Assembly (NCBI GenBank): GCA_016720115.1
Contig: JADJXT010000002.1
Location: forward strand, 124,001-188,000
Reading direction: 5' to 3'
Source of the DNA: Sphingomonadales bacterium
Lineage (GTDB): Bacteria > Pseudomonadota > Alphaproteobacteria > Sphingomonadales > Sphingomonadaceae
DNA: 64,000 nucleotides
Part shown: positions 1 through 6,808 of the stretch, in pieces
Layout of the letters: every line of letters starts with the position of its first letter
Numbering within the stretch: the stretch's first letter is position 1
Notes under the pieces: generated by a model
Told to the model about the DNA's origin: nothing
Seen by the model: only the letters and a program-made list of their open reading frames with translations
Databases searched by the model: none
Position numbers and translations under genes: made by a program

Positions 1-1
1 G

Positions 2-1192
2 GAAGCGGTCGACCGCGAATTTTCCACGCCGCGCCTGTGCGAAATCGCGCCGAGTTGGGACGGTCTGGACGACGAAGACCTGATGGAACGCGAGGAGATG
101 GTCGTCACCGTTACGCATGGCGGCTATATCAAGCGCACCGCGCTCGCCACCTTCCGCGCGCAGAATCGCGGCGGCAAGGGCCGCGCAGGCATGGCGACCA
201 AGGAAGAGGATGCCGTCACCGAATTGTTCGTGACGAGCACGCACACCCCGGTGCTGTTCTTCTCCAACATCGGCAAGGTTTACCGCCTCAAGGTCTGGCG
301 TCTGCCCGAAGGCGGGCCGCAGACGCGCGGGCGGCCGATGGTCAACCTGTTGCCGCTGGGCGAAGGCGAGACGATCTCGAACGTGCTTACCCTGCCCGAA
401 GATGAGGCCGAATGGAGCGGCCTCAGCGTCGTCTTTGCCACCGCCAAGGGTTATGCCCGCCGCAACAGCATGGATGCCTTTGCCAATGTGCCGTCGAACG
501 GCAAGATCGCGATGAAGTTTGAAGGCGAAGATGCCGACGACCGCTTGATCGGCGTCGAACTGCTCACCCCGCAGGACGATGTTCTGCTCGCAAGCCGGGG
601 CGGCAAGGCCATCCGCTTCGCCGCAGACGACATCCGCGAATTCCAGAGCCGCGCCTCCACCGGCGTGCGCGCGATGAAACTCGCGAAGGGCGACGAGGTT
701 ATCTCGCTGTCCATCCTGCAACGCGTCGGCACGACGCCCGAGGAGCGCGAAGATTATCTCCGTTTCGCCCCGTGGAAGCCCGAAAAGGAAGGCGAACCTA
801 CGCTTCCCGCCGAACGCATCGCTGAAATGGAGGCACGCGAGCAGTTCATCCTCACCGTCTGCGCCAATGGCTATGGCAAATTGTCATCGGCCTACGGCTA
901 TCGCCGCACCGGTCGCGGCGGCCAGGGGATCACCAATATCGACAATATCGAACGCAACGGCCTCGTCGTCGCCAGCTTCCCCGCGACCAGGGGGGACCAG
1001 CTGATGCTCGTCACCGATCAGGCCAAACTGATCCGGATGCCGCTCGATAGCCTGCGCGTGCTGGGGCGCGGGACAGCGGGCGTGCGGTTGTTCAATGTCG
1101 ATGACAATGAGCATGTTGTTGGTGCGGCGAAGATTGAGGAGAGCGATGAAGAGGGGGAGGCTGAAGGCGAAGCCAGTGTAAGCGAGGAATAA
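2..1192 (+). CDS. gyrA: DNA gyrase subunit A, C-terminal part (5' end outside window)
   Basis: The reading frame is open from base 2, so the start lies upstream of the window and only the C-terminal ~396 residues are present. The fragment begins just before the segment ERE(E)MVVTVTHGGYIKRT, which marks the start of the GyrA beta-pinwheel domain that wraps DNA. A GyrA-box, here QNRGGKG (usual form QRRGGKG), follows within 20 residues and favours GyrA over ParC. Repeated blade motifs follow (for example GYGKLS and YRRTGRGGQG). The protein ends in an acidic Glu/Asp/Ser tail, which is common in alphaproteobacterial GyrA. It acts with GyrB to introduce negative supercoils. The N-terminal breakage-reunion domain with the active tyrosine is not in the window. 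Confidence 0.96.
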   Translation, partial: EAVDREFSTPRLCEIAPSWDGLDDEDLMEREEMVVTVTHGGYIKRTALATFRAQNRGGKGRAGMATKEEDAVTELFVTSTHTPVLFFSNIGKVYRLKVWRLPEGGPQTRGRPMVNLLPLGEGETISNVLTLPEDEAEWSGLSVVFATAKGYARRNSMDAFANVPSNGKIAMKFEGEDADDRLIGVELLTPQDDVLLASRGGKAIRFAADDIREFQSRASTGVRAMKLAKGDEVISLSILQRVGTTPEEREDYLRFAPWKPEKEGEPTLPAERIAEMEAREQFILTVCANGYGKLSSAYGYRRTGRGGQGITNIDNIERNGLVVASFPATRGDQLMLVTDQAKLIRMPLDSLRVLGRGTAGVRLFNVDDNEHVVGAAKIEESDEEGEAEGEASVSEE

Positions 1193-1230
1193 GGAGCAAT
1201 GGCACGCACCTGCCTCAACTGTGGTGCTTC

Positions 1231-1252
1231 CTCTCTCCTTTAGGGGAGAGAG
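1231..1252 (+). terminator. Hairpin after gyrA, possible terminator
   Basis: An 8-bp perfect stem (CTCTCTCC / GGAGAGAG) with a 6-nt loop lies about 40 bases after the gyrA stop and is followed by TTATTT. The T-run is weak, so it may terminate poorly or be a repeat relic. Confidence 0.4.
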
Positions 1253-1256
1253 TTAT

Positions 1257-1342
1257 TTCACGCAGAGCCGCAGAGGACGCAGAGGGTTTTCTGTCGGCGC
1301 GCCGGGGTAAAAACCCTCCGCGTCTCCGCGCCTCCGCGTGAA
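1257..1342. repeat. Imperfect palindromic repeat (CGCAGAGG family)
   Basis: The left arm starts TTCACGCAGAGCCGCAGAGG and the right arm ends CTCCGCGCCTCCGCGTGAA. The two are imperfect inverted copies of about 35 bases around a short centre. Purine-rich GCAGAGGACGCAGAGG-type repeats are scattered through many bacterial genomes. Together with the hairpin just before it, this accounts for the roughly 220 bases between gyrA and the next gene, where I see no coding sequence. Confidence 0.7.
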
Positions 1343-1411
1343 CCAAAAATCCGCGCTGTCCTACACGCCCTTCATCAGCCTATGCCGGTCGCTTTGGGAA
1401 AAGGACGACCG

Positions 1412-2752
1412 ATGAACCACCCCTCCCCGCTCCACCGGGAAGCCGACGCCCGCCTGCCCGCCGCTGCTTATCTCCGCTACGAATCCCGCGCCGATGGCTG
1501 GAGCCCGGGGCGGCAGGCGGCTTTTCTTGCGCATCTCGCCGATCATGGCGTGGTTGAGGATGCGGCGCGTTGTGTCGGCATGTCGCAAGGTGGCGGCTAT
1601 GCGCTGCGGCGCACGGCGCGGGGCTATGCCTTCAATCTGGGGTGGGAGGCCGCGCTGATCATAGCGCGACGGGTGGTTTCCGACCGGCTGATGACCGCCG
1701 CGATCAAGGGCGAGGAAGCGCGCTGGGTGCGCGAAGAGGGTGTGACCACCTATACGCGGCAGAACACCCGGCTGTCGCTCGCCTTGCTCGACCGGATCAA
1801 TCCGGCAACCACGCTGGCCGAGGTGATGGCGGTCGCCGCCCGTTTCGACTGGTTCGTGCAGCTTCTTGAGGAAGAGGCGAGCGGCGAAGCACTTTGGGAT
1901 TTCTTCTTCAACGATGCCCTGCCGCACAGCGAACCGGCGGCCCGGGCCAGGGTAAGGGCATCGCTTCTACTTTCTGAAGAATCTGCGGGTTTTGACGAGG
2001 AGGACGAGGAATACGCGGAAGAAGACCCCGACGAGCGGCCAATCGAATATAAATCGATGGATGGGCCGCCGCGGAACGGCAGCCAGTCTTGTGCTATGTC
2101 TTGCTTGTCCGCCTCGGACTTCGATTGGTTCGCCCAACGCACCAACGAACCAACGACGCAAGTGTGCGTCGAATCGTCGTGGCCGGTCGCCGATCTTTCG
2201 GACTTTTCCTTGATAGAAAGCCCCGCTTCGCGCGGACCATCGTTGGGGCGTTGGGTGAGATTCAACTCACCCTTCGGCAAAATGCCCGCGCTTCACCAAT
2301 GTCGTGACCACGCCGGTGGCGATCATCAGAACGCCGCCATAATAAAGCGTCCAGATGGCAAGGCCAACCCAGCCTGCCTCGGCCAAGGCCCCTGCCCGCG
2401 CGAAGATCAGCAGGTCGGATGCGACAAAGGCCATGGCGCCAAGGCCGACGCGATAGCGCGGAAAATTGCTGTTCCACGCCATCGCCGCCATCCCGGCAAC
2501 AAACAGCGTATAAACCGCCGCCTGGATTCCGAACGCCCGGTCGCCCGGAAGGAAATAGGCGATATCGGGGGCGAGCACGAAAACGGCGACCGCCAGCAAT
2601 TTCTGGCTCAAAACCGGATGCACCCGCCGGTGGCGCAGAAACAGCACGATGGCAACGACATGACCGATGGCAAAGGCAATCGCGCCCCAGATCATGTCGA
2701 TCTCCAGCAAGCCATCGCCCAGCGCCCAGAAGGCCATCACAGCCGCAAGTAA
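1412..2752 (+). CDS. Hypothetical protein, helix-turn-helix-like N-terminus; C-terminal extent doubtful
   Basis: The ATG at 1412 is preceded by GGGAAAAGGA six bases upstream and is preferred over the ATG at 1382. About 200 N-terminal residues look genuine: coding-like third-position GC and a segment GRQAAFLAHLADHGVVEDAA...VGMSQGGGYALRR that resembles a helix-turn-helix as found in small terminase-like or regulatory proteins. An acidic stretch (roughly residues 190-215) follows. Beyond about base 2215 codon use deteriorates, and the frame runs on for ~485 bases antisense to the convincing membrane protein gene at 2267-2932. I infer that the true C-terminus is shorter or was lost by frameshift. 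No function is assigned. Confidence 0.5.
   Translation: MNHPSPLHREADARLPAAAYLRYESRADGWSPGRQAAFLAHLADHGVVEDAARCVGMSQGGGYALRRTARGYAFNLGWEAALIIARRVVSDRLMTAAIKGEEARWVREEGVTTYTRQNTRLSLALLDRINPATTLAEVMAVAARFDWFVQLLEEEASGEALWDFFFNDALPHSEPAARARVRASLLLSEESAGFDEEDEEYAEEDPDERPIEYKSMDGPPRNGSQSCAMSCLSASDFDWFAQRTNEPTTQVCVESSWPVADLSDFSLIESPASRGPSLGRWVRFNSPFGKMPALHQCRDHAGGDHQNAAIIKRPDGKANPACLGQGPCPREDQQVGCDKGHGAKADAIARKIAVPRHRRHPGNKQRINRRLDSERPVARKEIGDIGGEHENGDRQQFLAQNRMHPPVAQKQHDGNDMTDGKGNRAPDHVDLQQAIAQRPEGHHSRK
2253..2272 (-). terminator. Hairpin overlapping the stop of the YhhN-like gene
   Basis: The inverted repeat GGGTGAG-N6-CTCACCC is a perfect 7-bp stem that contains the stop codon of the minus-strand gene ending at 2267. 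It lies between two convergent reading frames and has no clear T-run. Confidence 0.4.
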
Positions 2753-2932
2753 AAGGAATTCCCCGCTATGATGTTTCCTGAGCGCATAGCCGGCGAGCAT
2801 TCCCACGCCGCCCATTTTCCACGCAATCGCCGCGATTTCGGGCATGTGGAATTGCCAACTGAGCGGATAGGTCAGCCCGAAAAGCAGGCTGCCAAACAGC
2901 CAGGGGCGTTTATGGGCAAGGTCTTGGGTCAA
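2267..2932 (-). CDS. YhhN / TMEM86-family membrane protein (lysoplasmalogenase-like)
   Basis: The 221-residue protein is very hydrophobic, with about eight predicted membrane helices, as expected for the YhhN/TMEM86 family. Some members of that family hydrolyse the vinyl-ether bond of lysoplasmalogens. Two conserved acidic membrane motifs are visible: GDGLLEID near residue 72 and SDLLIFARA near residue 182. The start is a TTG codon with AGGGG six bases upstream, which supports it. It is the downstream gene of a minus-strand pair with the NnrD gene. The substrate is not established; the family assignment is firmer than the enzyme activity. Confidence 0.8.
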   Translation of the reverse strand: MTQDLAHKRPWLFGSLLFGLTYPLSWQFHMPEIAAIAWKMGGVGMLAGYALRKHHSGEFLLLAAVMAFWALGDGLLEIDMIWGAIAFAIGHVVAIVLFLRHRRVHPVLSQKLLAVAVFVLAPDIAYFLPGDRAFGIQAAVYTLFVAGMAAMAWNSNFPRYRVGLGAMAFVASDLLIFARAGALAEAGWVGLAIWTLYYGGVLMIATGVVTTLVKRGHFAEG

Positions 2933-2956
2933 GTTCTACCCCTACATTTCTCTCTT

Positions 2957-3068
2957 CGTCATGCTGAACTTGTTTCACCTTACGGTGACTTCGTTCCAGC
3001 ATCCATCGTACAACTCAAACCGAAGTTCTATGCGGGGAAATGGCCTCTGAAACAAGTTCAGGGTGGCG
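2957..3068. repeat. Dispersed palindromic repeat, family A, copy 1
   Basis: The left arm CGTCATGCTGAACTTGTTTCA and the right arm TGAAACAAGTTCAGGGTGGCG are near-perfect inverted copies. A second copy lies at 23026-23116. This copy carries about 19 extra bases after the left arm, themselves palindromic (CACCTTACGGTG). Its right arm supplies the last codons and the stop of the NnrD gene. Confidence 0.85.
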
Positions 3069-3930
3069 AAGTGTCGTTCGACAAGCAACCTCGCATCACA
3101 TCCGGAATCAAATCCACCATCCGGTCCGCCGTCAATCCCGGCCCGCCGCGCACGCCGATATCGCCATGCAGCCAGGCGGCGATGCACGCTGCCTCGAACG
3201 CACCGCTGCCCTGCGCCATCACCCCGCAGATCAGGCCTGTCAGCACATCTCCCGATCCCGCCGTCGCCAGCCAGGGCGAGGCATGGCGGTTGATCGCCCA
3301 TCGCCCATCGGGCGCAGCTATCAATGTTTCGGGCCCTTTGAGCAAAACCACCGCCCCGCTGCGCTCCGCCGCCAATCGCACCGCCATGAGCCGGTCGGCA
3401 AGGTCGATAGCCGGAAAAAGCCGGGCAAATTCGCCTTCATGCGGGCTGAGCACGGCCTGGTCGTGCAAGGCCGCGAACAGCTCTGCCGGTTGCCCTTCAA
3501 AAGCGGTGATCGCATCGGCATCGATCGCCAATGGAACCCCATGATGCAGAAGGCGAAGCACCCGATTGCGCGTTTGCGCCGAAACCCCTGCCCCCGGGCC
3601 GATCGCCGCAGCACGCACCCGATCGTCGATCTTGTCGCCTTCCTCGCGCAGCATGATCGCGGTGACCTGCGCCGCATGTTCGTGCAGCGCGTCAGGTTCG
3701 CCCACCAGCGTCACCAGCCCTGCGCCGACCGCCAATGCTGCCTGTGCCGTCAGCCTCGATGCACCAGTGCGCAAGGCGGGGCCCGAAAACACCAATGCCG
3801 CCCCGCGCGCATATTTATGCGCATCAACCGGAGGAGCGAGCAAAACCGGTCGCGCAATCACGCCATCTTCCGAAATCCCGTTGTGAAAGCTCATAGGAGC
3901 TTCATGCGCCTTTTGCCTGTGCAACCGCAA
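3058..3930 (-). CDS. nnrD: ADP-dependent NAD(P)HX dehydratase (NnrD domain only)
   Basis: This ribokinase-like fold enzyme dehydrates damaged (hydrated) NAD(P)H with ADP as cofactor. Family marks include HKYARGAALVFSG near residue 38, GAGLVT, the IGPGAG loop, LSPHEGEFARL, LLKGPETLI and the nucleotide/catalytic motif TAGSGDVLTG. Many proteobacteria have a bifunctional NnrE-NnrD protein of about 450-500 residues; here there is no N-terminal NAD(P)HX epimerase domain, and an in-frame stop lies just upstream. The start is uncertain: TTG at 3930 or ATG at 3894, neither with a good ribosome site. Repeats abut both ends of the gene. A free-standing NnrD is possible, but truncation during rearrangement is also plausible. 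Confidence 0.85.
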   Translation of the reverse strand: MRLHRQKAHEAPMSFHNGISEDGVIARPVLLAPPVDAHKYARGAALVFSGPALRTGASRLTAQAALAVGAGLVTLVGEPDALHEHAAQVTAIMLREEGDKIDDRVRAAAIGPGAGVSAQTRNRVLRLLHHGVPLAIDADAITAFEGQPAELFAALHDQAVLSPHEGEFARLFPAIDLADRLMAVRLAAERSGAVVLLKGPETLIAAPDGRWAINRHASPWLATAGSGDVLTGLICGVMAQGSGAFEAACIAAWLHGDIGVRGGPGLTADRMVDLIPDVMRGCLSNDTSPP

Positions 3931-3965
3931 GCCCGTTTGCTACGGGCACCAACATCTGAAATTCA

Positions 3966-4068
3966 CCGTAGCCCTGAGCCTGTCGAAGCCGAAGGCGGGC
4001 GAAGCCCAACGGCGCTTCAAAGGTCAGCGCAAACCTTGGGGCGTGCTTCGACAGGCTCAGCACTACGG
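3966..4068. repeat. Dispersed palindromic repeat, family B (CTGAGCCTGTCGAAG)
   Basis: A 103-base unit has 24-base terminal inverted repeats with two mismatches: CCGTAGCCCTGAGCCTGTCG at the left, and the complementary CTTCGACAGGCTCAGCACTACGG at the right. The size and structure resemble a MITE or extragenic palindrome. It sits between nnrD and trmFO and occupies most of the spacer that should hold their divergent promoters. Confidence 0.85.
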
Positions 4069-4089
4069 CTATCGTTTAGCGGTGTGCTG

Positions 4090-5445
4090 ATGTCTAATTA
4101 CCAGGTTCATATTATCGGCGGCGGTCTCGCCGGCAGCGAAGCGGCATGGCAACTTGCAAAGCGCGGGTTCAAGGTGCGCCTGTCCGAAATGCGCGGATCA
4201 GGAGACATGACCCCCGCGCACCAGACCGACGGGCTCGCCGAACTTGTCTGTTCAAACAGCTTTCGTTCGGACGATGCAGACAATAATGCCGTGGGCCTGC
4301 TGCATCAGGAAATGCGCAAACTCGACTCGCTGGTGATGCGCGCTGCCGAGGTGGCAAAGGTGCCTGCCGGATCGGCGCTTGCGGTGGACCGCGATGTGTT
4401 TTCAGGCGAAGTTACGCGCCTGCTTGCCGAACTGCCCAACCTTGAAATCGTGCGCGAACGGATCGATACGCTGCCGACCGAGGGCTTGACGATTGTCGCC
4501 ACCGGACCACTGACGGCGCAATCGCTCGCCCAGAGCGTGCTCACCGCGACCGGGCAGGATAGCCTCGCCTTTTTCGATGCCATTGCCCCGATCGTCTATC
4601 ATGAAAGCATCGATCTGGAGACCGCCTGGTATGCCAGTCGCTGGGGGAAATCTTCTGATTCTGGGGCAGACGGCAAGGACTATATCAACTGCCCGATGGA
4701 CAAGGAGCAGTATCTCACCTTCCATCAGGGGCTGATCGACGCGCCCAAGGCCGAATTTCGCGAGTGGGAGAAGGACACGCCCTATTTCGAAGGCTGTATG
4801 CCGATCGAGGTGATGGCCGAACGCGGGGTCGAAACCCTGCGGTTCGGGCCGATGAAGCCGGTCGGGCTGGACAATCCGAAGACCGGGCGCTGGCCCTATG
4901 CCGTCGTCCAGTTACGGCAGGATAACAAGCAGGGCACGCTTTGGAACATGGTCGGCTTCCAGACCAAGATGAAACATGCGGCGCAGGTCGAATTGTTCCG
5001 CACGATACCGGGCCTTGAGAATGCAGAATTTGCGCGATTGGGTGGGTTGCATCGCAACACCTTCATCCGCTCGCCGATTTTGCTCGATCGCCAGTTGAGG
5101 CTGAAAAGCGCGCCGCATATCCGCTTTGCGGGGCAGATCACGGGTTGCGAAGGCTATGTCGAAAGCTCGGCAGTCGGCCTGATGGCGGGGATCATGGCGG
5201 CGCACGAACTTGGCGGTCGCGACTTTGCGCCGCCACCGCAGACCACGGCTTTTGGTGCATTGCTGAATCACATCACCGGTGAAGCCGAGGCAGACAGCTA
5301 CCAACCGATGAACATCAATTTCGGCCTGTTCCCCCCGCCCGAAGACAAGGTGCACAAGAAAAGCCGCAAAGCATTCTACACCGATCGCGCGCGGTCGGAT
5401 TTGGATCACTGGATGGGAGAATTCGGCCTCAACAGCGGCAATTAG
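4090..5445 (+). CDS. trmFO: Methylenetetrahydrofolate-tRNA-(uracil-5-)-methyltransferase TrmFO
   Basis: This folate- and FAD-dependent enzyme makes 5-methyluridine at position 54 of tRNA. The 451-residue length is typical. The FAD-binding GGGLAGSEAA motif is at residues 10-19, and the two cysteines known to be functional in the family are present as C54 (CSNSFRSD) and C236 (FEGCMPIE). The GCEGYVESSAVG motif near residue 352 is also typical. The frame is open for another kilobase upstream, but homology begins exactly at MSNYQVHIIGGG, so the ATG at 4090 is chosen; the ribosome site is weak. The end overlaps the convergent EF-hand gene by 17 bases. Confidence 0.97.
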   Translation: MSNYQVHIIGGGLAGSEAAWQLAKRGFKVRLSEMRGSGDMTPAHQTDGLAELVCSNSFRSDDADNNAVGLLHQEMRKLDSLVMRAAEVAKVPAGSALAVDRDVFSGEVTRLLAELPNLEIVRERIDTLPTEGLTIVATGPLTAQSLAQSVLTATGQDSLAFFDAIAPIVYHESIDLETAWYASRWGKSSDSGADGKDYINCPMDKEQYLTFHQGLIDAPKAEFREWEKDTPYFEGCMPIEVMAERGVETLRFGPMKPVGLDNPKTGRWPYAVVQLRQDNKQGTLWNMVGFQTKMKHAAQVELFRTIPGLENAEFARLGGLHRNTFIRSPILLDRQLRLKSAPHIRFAGQITGCEGYVESSAVGLMAGIMAAHELGGRDFAPPPQTTAFGALLNHITGEAEADSYQPMNINFGLFPPPEDKVHKKSRKAFYTDRARSDLDHWMGEFGLNSGN

Positions 5446-5893
5446 GCCTGGCCGCACGCTTGGGCCGCGTCGACAGGAATTCCTTGCGGGTCAGCAGGCT
5501 GTCGCGATTGGAATCGGCTCCGGCAAAGCGCTCGCCCGTGGCGGCGGCCCATTCTTCGAACGACAGCAAATTGTTGCCGTCACGGTCGAGTTTCCTGAAA
5601 TCCTTGGTACGGCTCGACATCATCTCGACGCGTGAAACCAGCTCGTCGCGGTTGCGGTCATACCGGTTGAAACGCACTTCCTCGCGGCTCAGCTTCGCGG
5701 CCCTGGGCGGTTCTGGCGGCGGCGCGCCGAATGCAGGTGCATCCTTGCCCGCAACAGGCAATCCCAACGGTGCGGGTGCCTCAGGCGGCGGTTGCGGAAT
5801 CAAAGGCTCGGGCGCCGCCCAGCCCTGCCAGAACCAGTATCCCAGCGAAGAGGTAATCAGGGCAATGCCCGCGCCAGCCAACAGCTTCCGCAT
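5429..5893 (-). CDS. Membrane-anchored EF-hand protein
   Basis: A 154-residue protein starts with a hydrophobic anchor or signal (residues 5-25), continues through a proline-rich linker (residues 28-63) and has three EF-hand-like loops: DRNRDELVSRVE, DRDGNNLLSFEE and DSNRDSLLTRKE. These loops have Asp/Asn at positions 1, 3 and 5 and Glu at position 12, so calcium binding is likely. The protein is probably periplasmic or secreted, tethered by its N-terminus. No enzymatic domain is seen. Confidence 0.8.
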   Translation of the reverse strand: MRKLLAGAGIALITSSLGYWFWQGWAAPEPLIPQPPPEAPAPLGLPVAGKDAPAFGAPPPEPPRAAKLSREEVRFNRYDRNRDELVSRVEMMSSRTKDFRKLDRDGNNLLSFEEWAAATGERFAGADSNRDSLLTRKEFLSTRPKRAARPNCRC

Positions 5894-5945
5894 GGCTCAA
5901 CACTCCGGCACCACCCTTATGCGTGAGCCGCCATTGTGCGAAAAA

Positions 5946-6632
5946 TCACCACCCCGTCAAGCCGTGCCAGCCCATCCGCATAAATCTGCGAAACCGCGCA
6001 AAGCCACTGGCATCCCTGTCTACCGCATAGGCAAGGCACAGCAGGTTCAATGGCTTGAGCCCTGGAAGGAGTTTTACCCGTTCGGCAGAGGCAGAGAGCC
6101 CGATGCTTCCCCGCGCCCAGATATCACCGGCAGCACGAATGGCATCGGTCGGTATGCAACTGCCTACCCAGTTCGCATAGCTGCCAAACACCGCATCGAC
6201 GCGCAACTGGTTCGCCGTGCCGATTGCGGCGCTCCGCATGTCGCCTTCCGAAGATATAATCTGATCCCACGCATCAACCAGCAATCGCAAAGCAGGGACC
6301 AGCTTCAGGCCATCCCCGCTCCCACCAACCCGCGCAAGCAATGGCTCTCCTCTGGGGTAGGCGTCCCTTTCCTTTTCAAGTTGCTCGCGCCACCAGGCAA
6401 GCCGCAATTGCTTGATCAGCGGCTCCTGCCCCTTTGCAGCAATAGCCATCAACCTGTTGTCGAACTCCAGCAAAAGCGAAAGCGCTTCCTGCAACTCCGG
6501 CTTCGCATAAGCTGCGGCCATAAGCTGTGGCGGTGTGAGAGGTTGGTCGGCATCCATGCAGGCGTGCCAAACACTGTAAAGCGGCGGCGCACAAGCGCGA
6601 AGATATCGCCGATCAACAAGCTTCCACAGCAT
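5946..6632 (-). CDS. Squalene/phytoene synthase family-like protein
   Basis: The protein has the all-helical squalene/phytoene-synthase-like pattern, with LRLAWWREQLE near residue 78 and a downstream helix containing LRLLVDAWDQ. At about 200-228 residues it is shorter than true synthases (about 280-350), and the Asp-rich DxxxD prenyl-diphosphate-binding motifs are not evident. It resembles the short family members of alphaproteobacteria (NDUFAF6-like) rather than a carotenoid enzyme. A second possible start, MDADQPLTPPQ at 6557, fits the family N-terminus better; the first 25 residues of the longer form look unlike family members. Confidence 0.65.
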   Translation of the reverse strand: MLWKLVDRRYLRACAPPLYSVWHACMDADQPLTPPQLMAAAYAKPELQEALSLLLEFDNRLMAIAAKGQEPLIKQLRLAWWREQLEKERDAYPRGEPLLARVGGSGDGLKLVPALRLLVDAWDQIISSEGDMRSAAIGTANQLRVDAVFGSYANWVGSCIPTDAIRAAGDIWARGSIGLSASAERVKLLPGLKPLNLLCLAYAVDRDASGFARFRRFMRMGWHGLTGW

Positions 6633-6711
6633 GAAAGGTTAACGCAGAACGGTGTACATTTGGAAGAAGTGGCCAACTTCCAATATTTAGCATCCTCAAT
6701 AGACCGTCGAA

Positions 6712-6726
6712 TTAACTTGTTTCTAA
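6712..6726 (+). promoter_or_regulatory. Possible CtrA-like site upstream of the Tad-like genes
   Basis: TTAA-N7-CTAA differs by one base from the CtrA consensus TTAA-N7-TTAA. It lies about 80 bases upstream of the first Tad-like gene. Caulobacter pilA is CtrA-controlled, which makes the placement sensible, but a single near match is weak evidence. Confidence 0.25.
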
Positions 6727-6808
6727 CCCTGTTTCTTCAAGAGACGGTTACATCCCTGCCCGTAGACAGCAGGATGAATCTAATTGGATTTGACAGGGGA
6801 CTATCGCC

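Noticed and set aside
3040..4089. Long in-frame upstream extension of trmFO (about 350 codons)
   Set aside because: It is antisense to the NnrD gene and runs through a repeat. TrmFO homology starts exactly at 4090.
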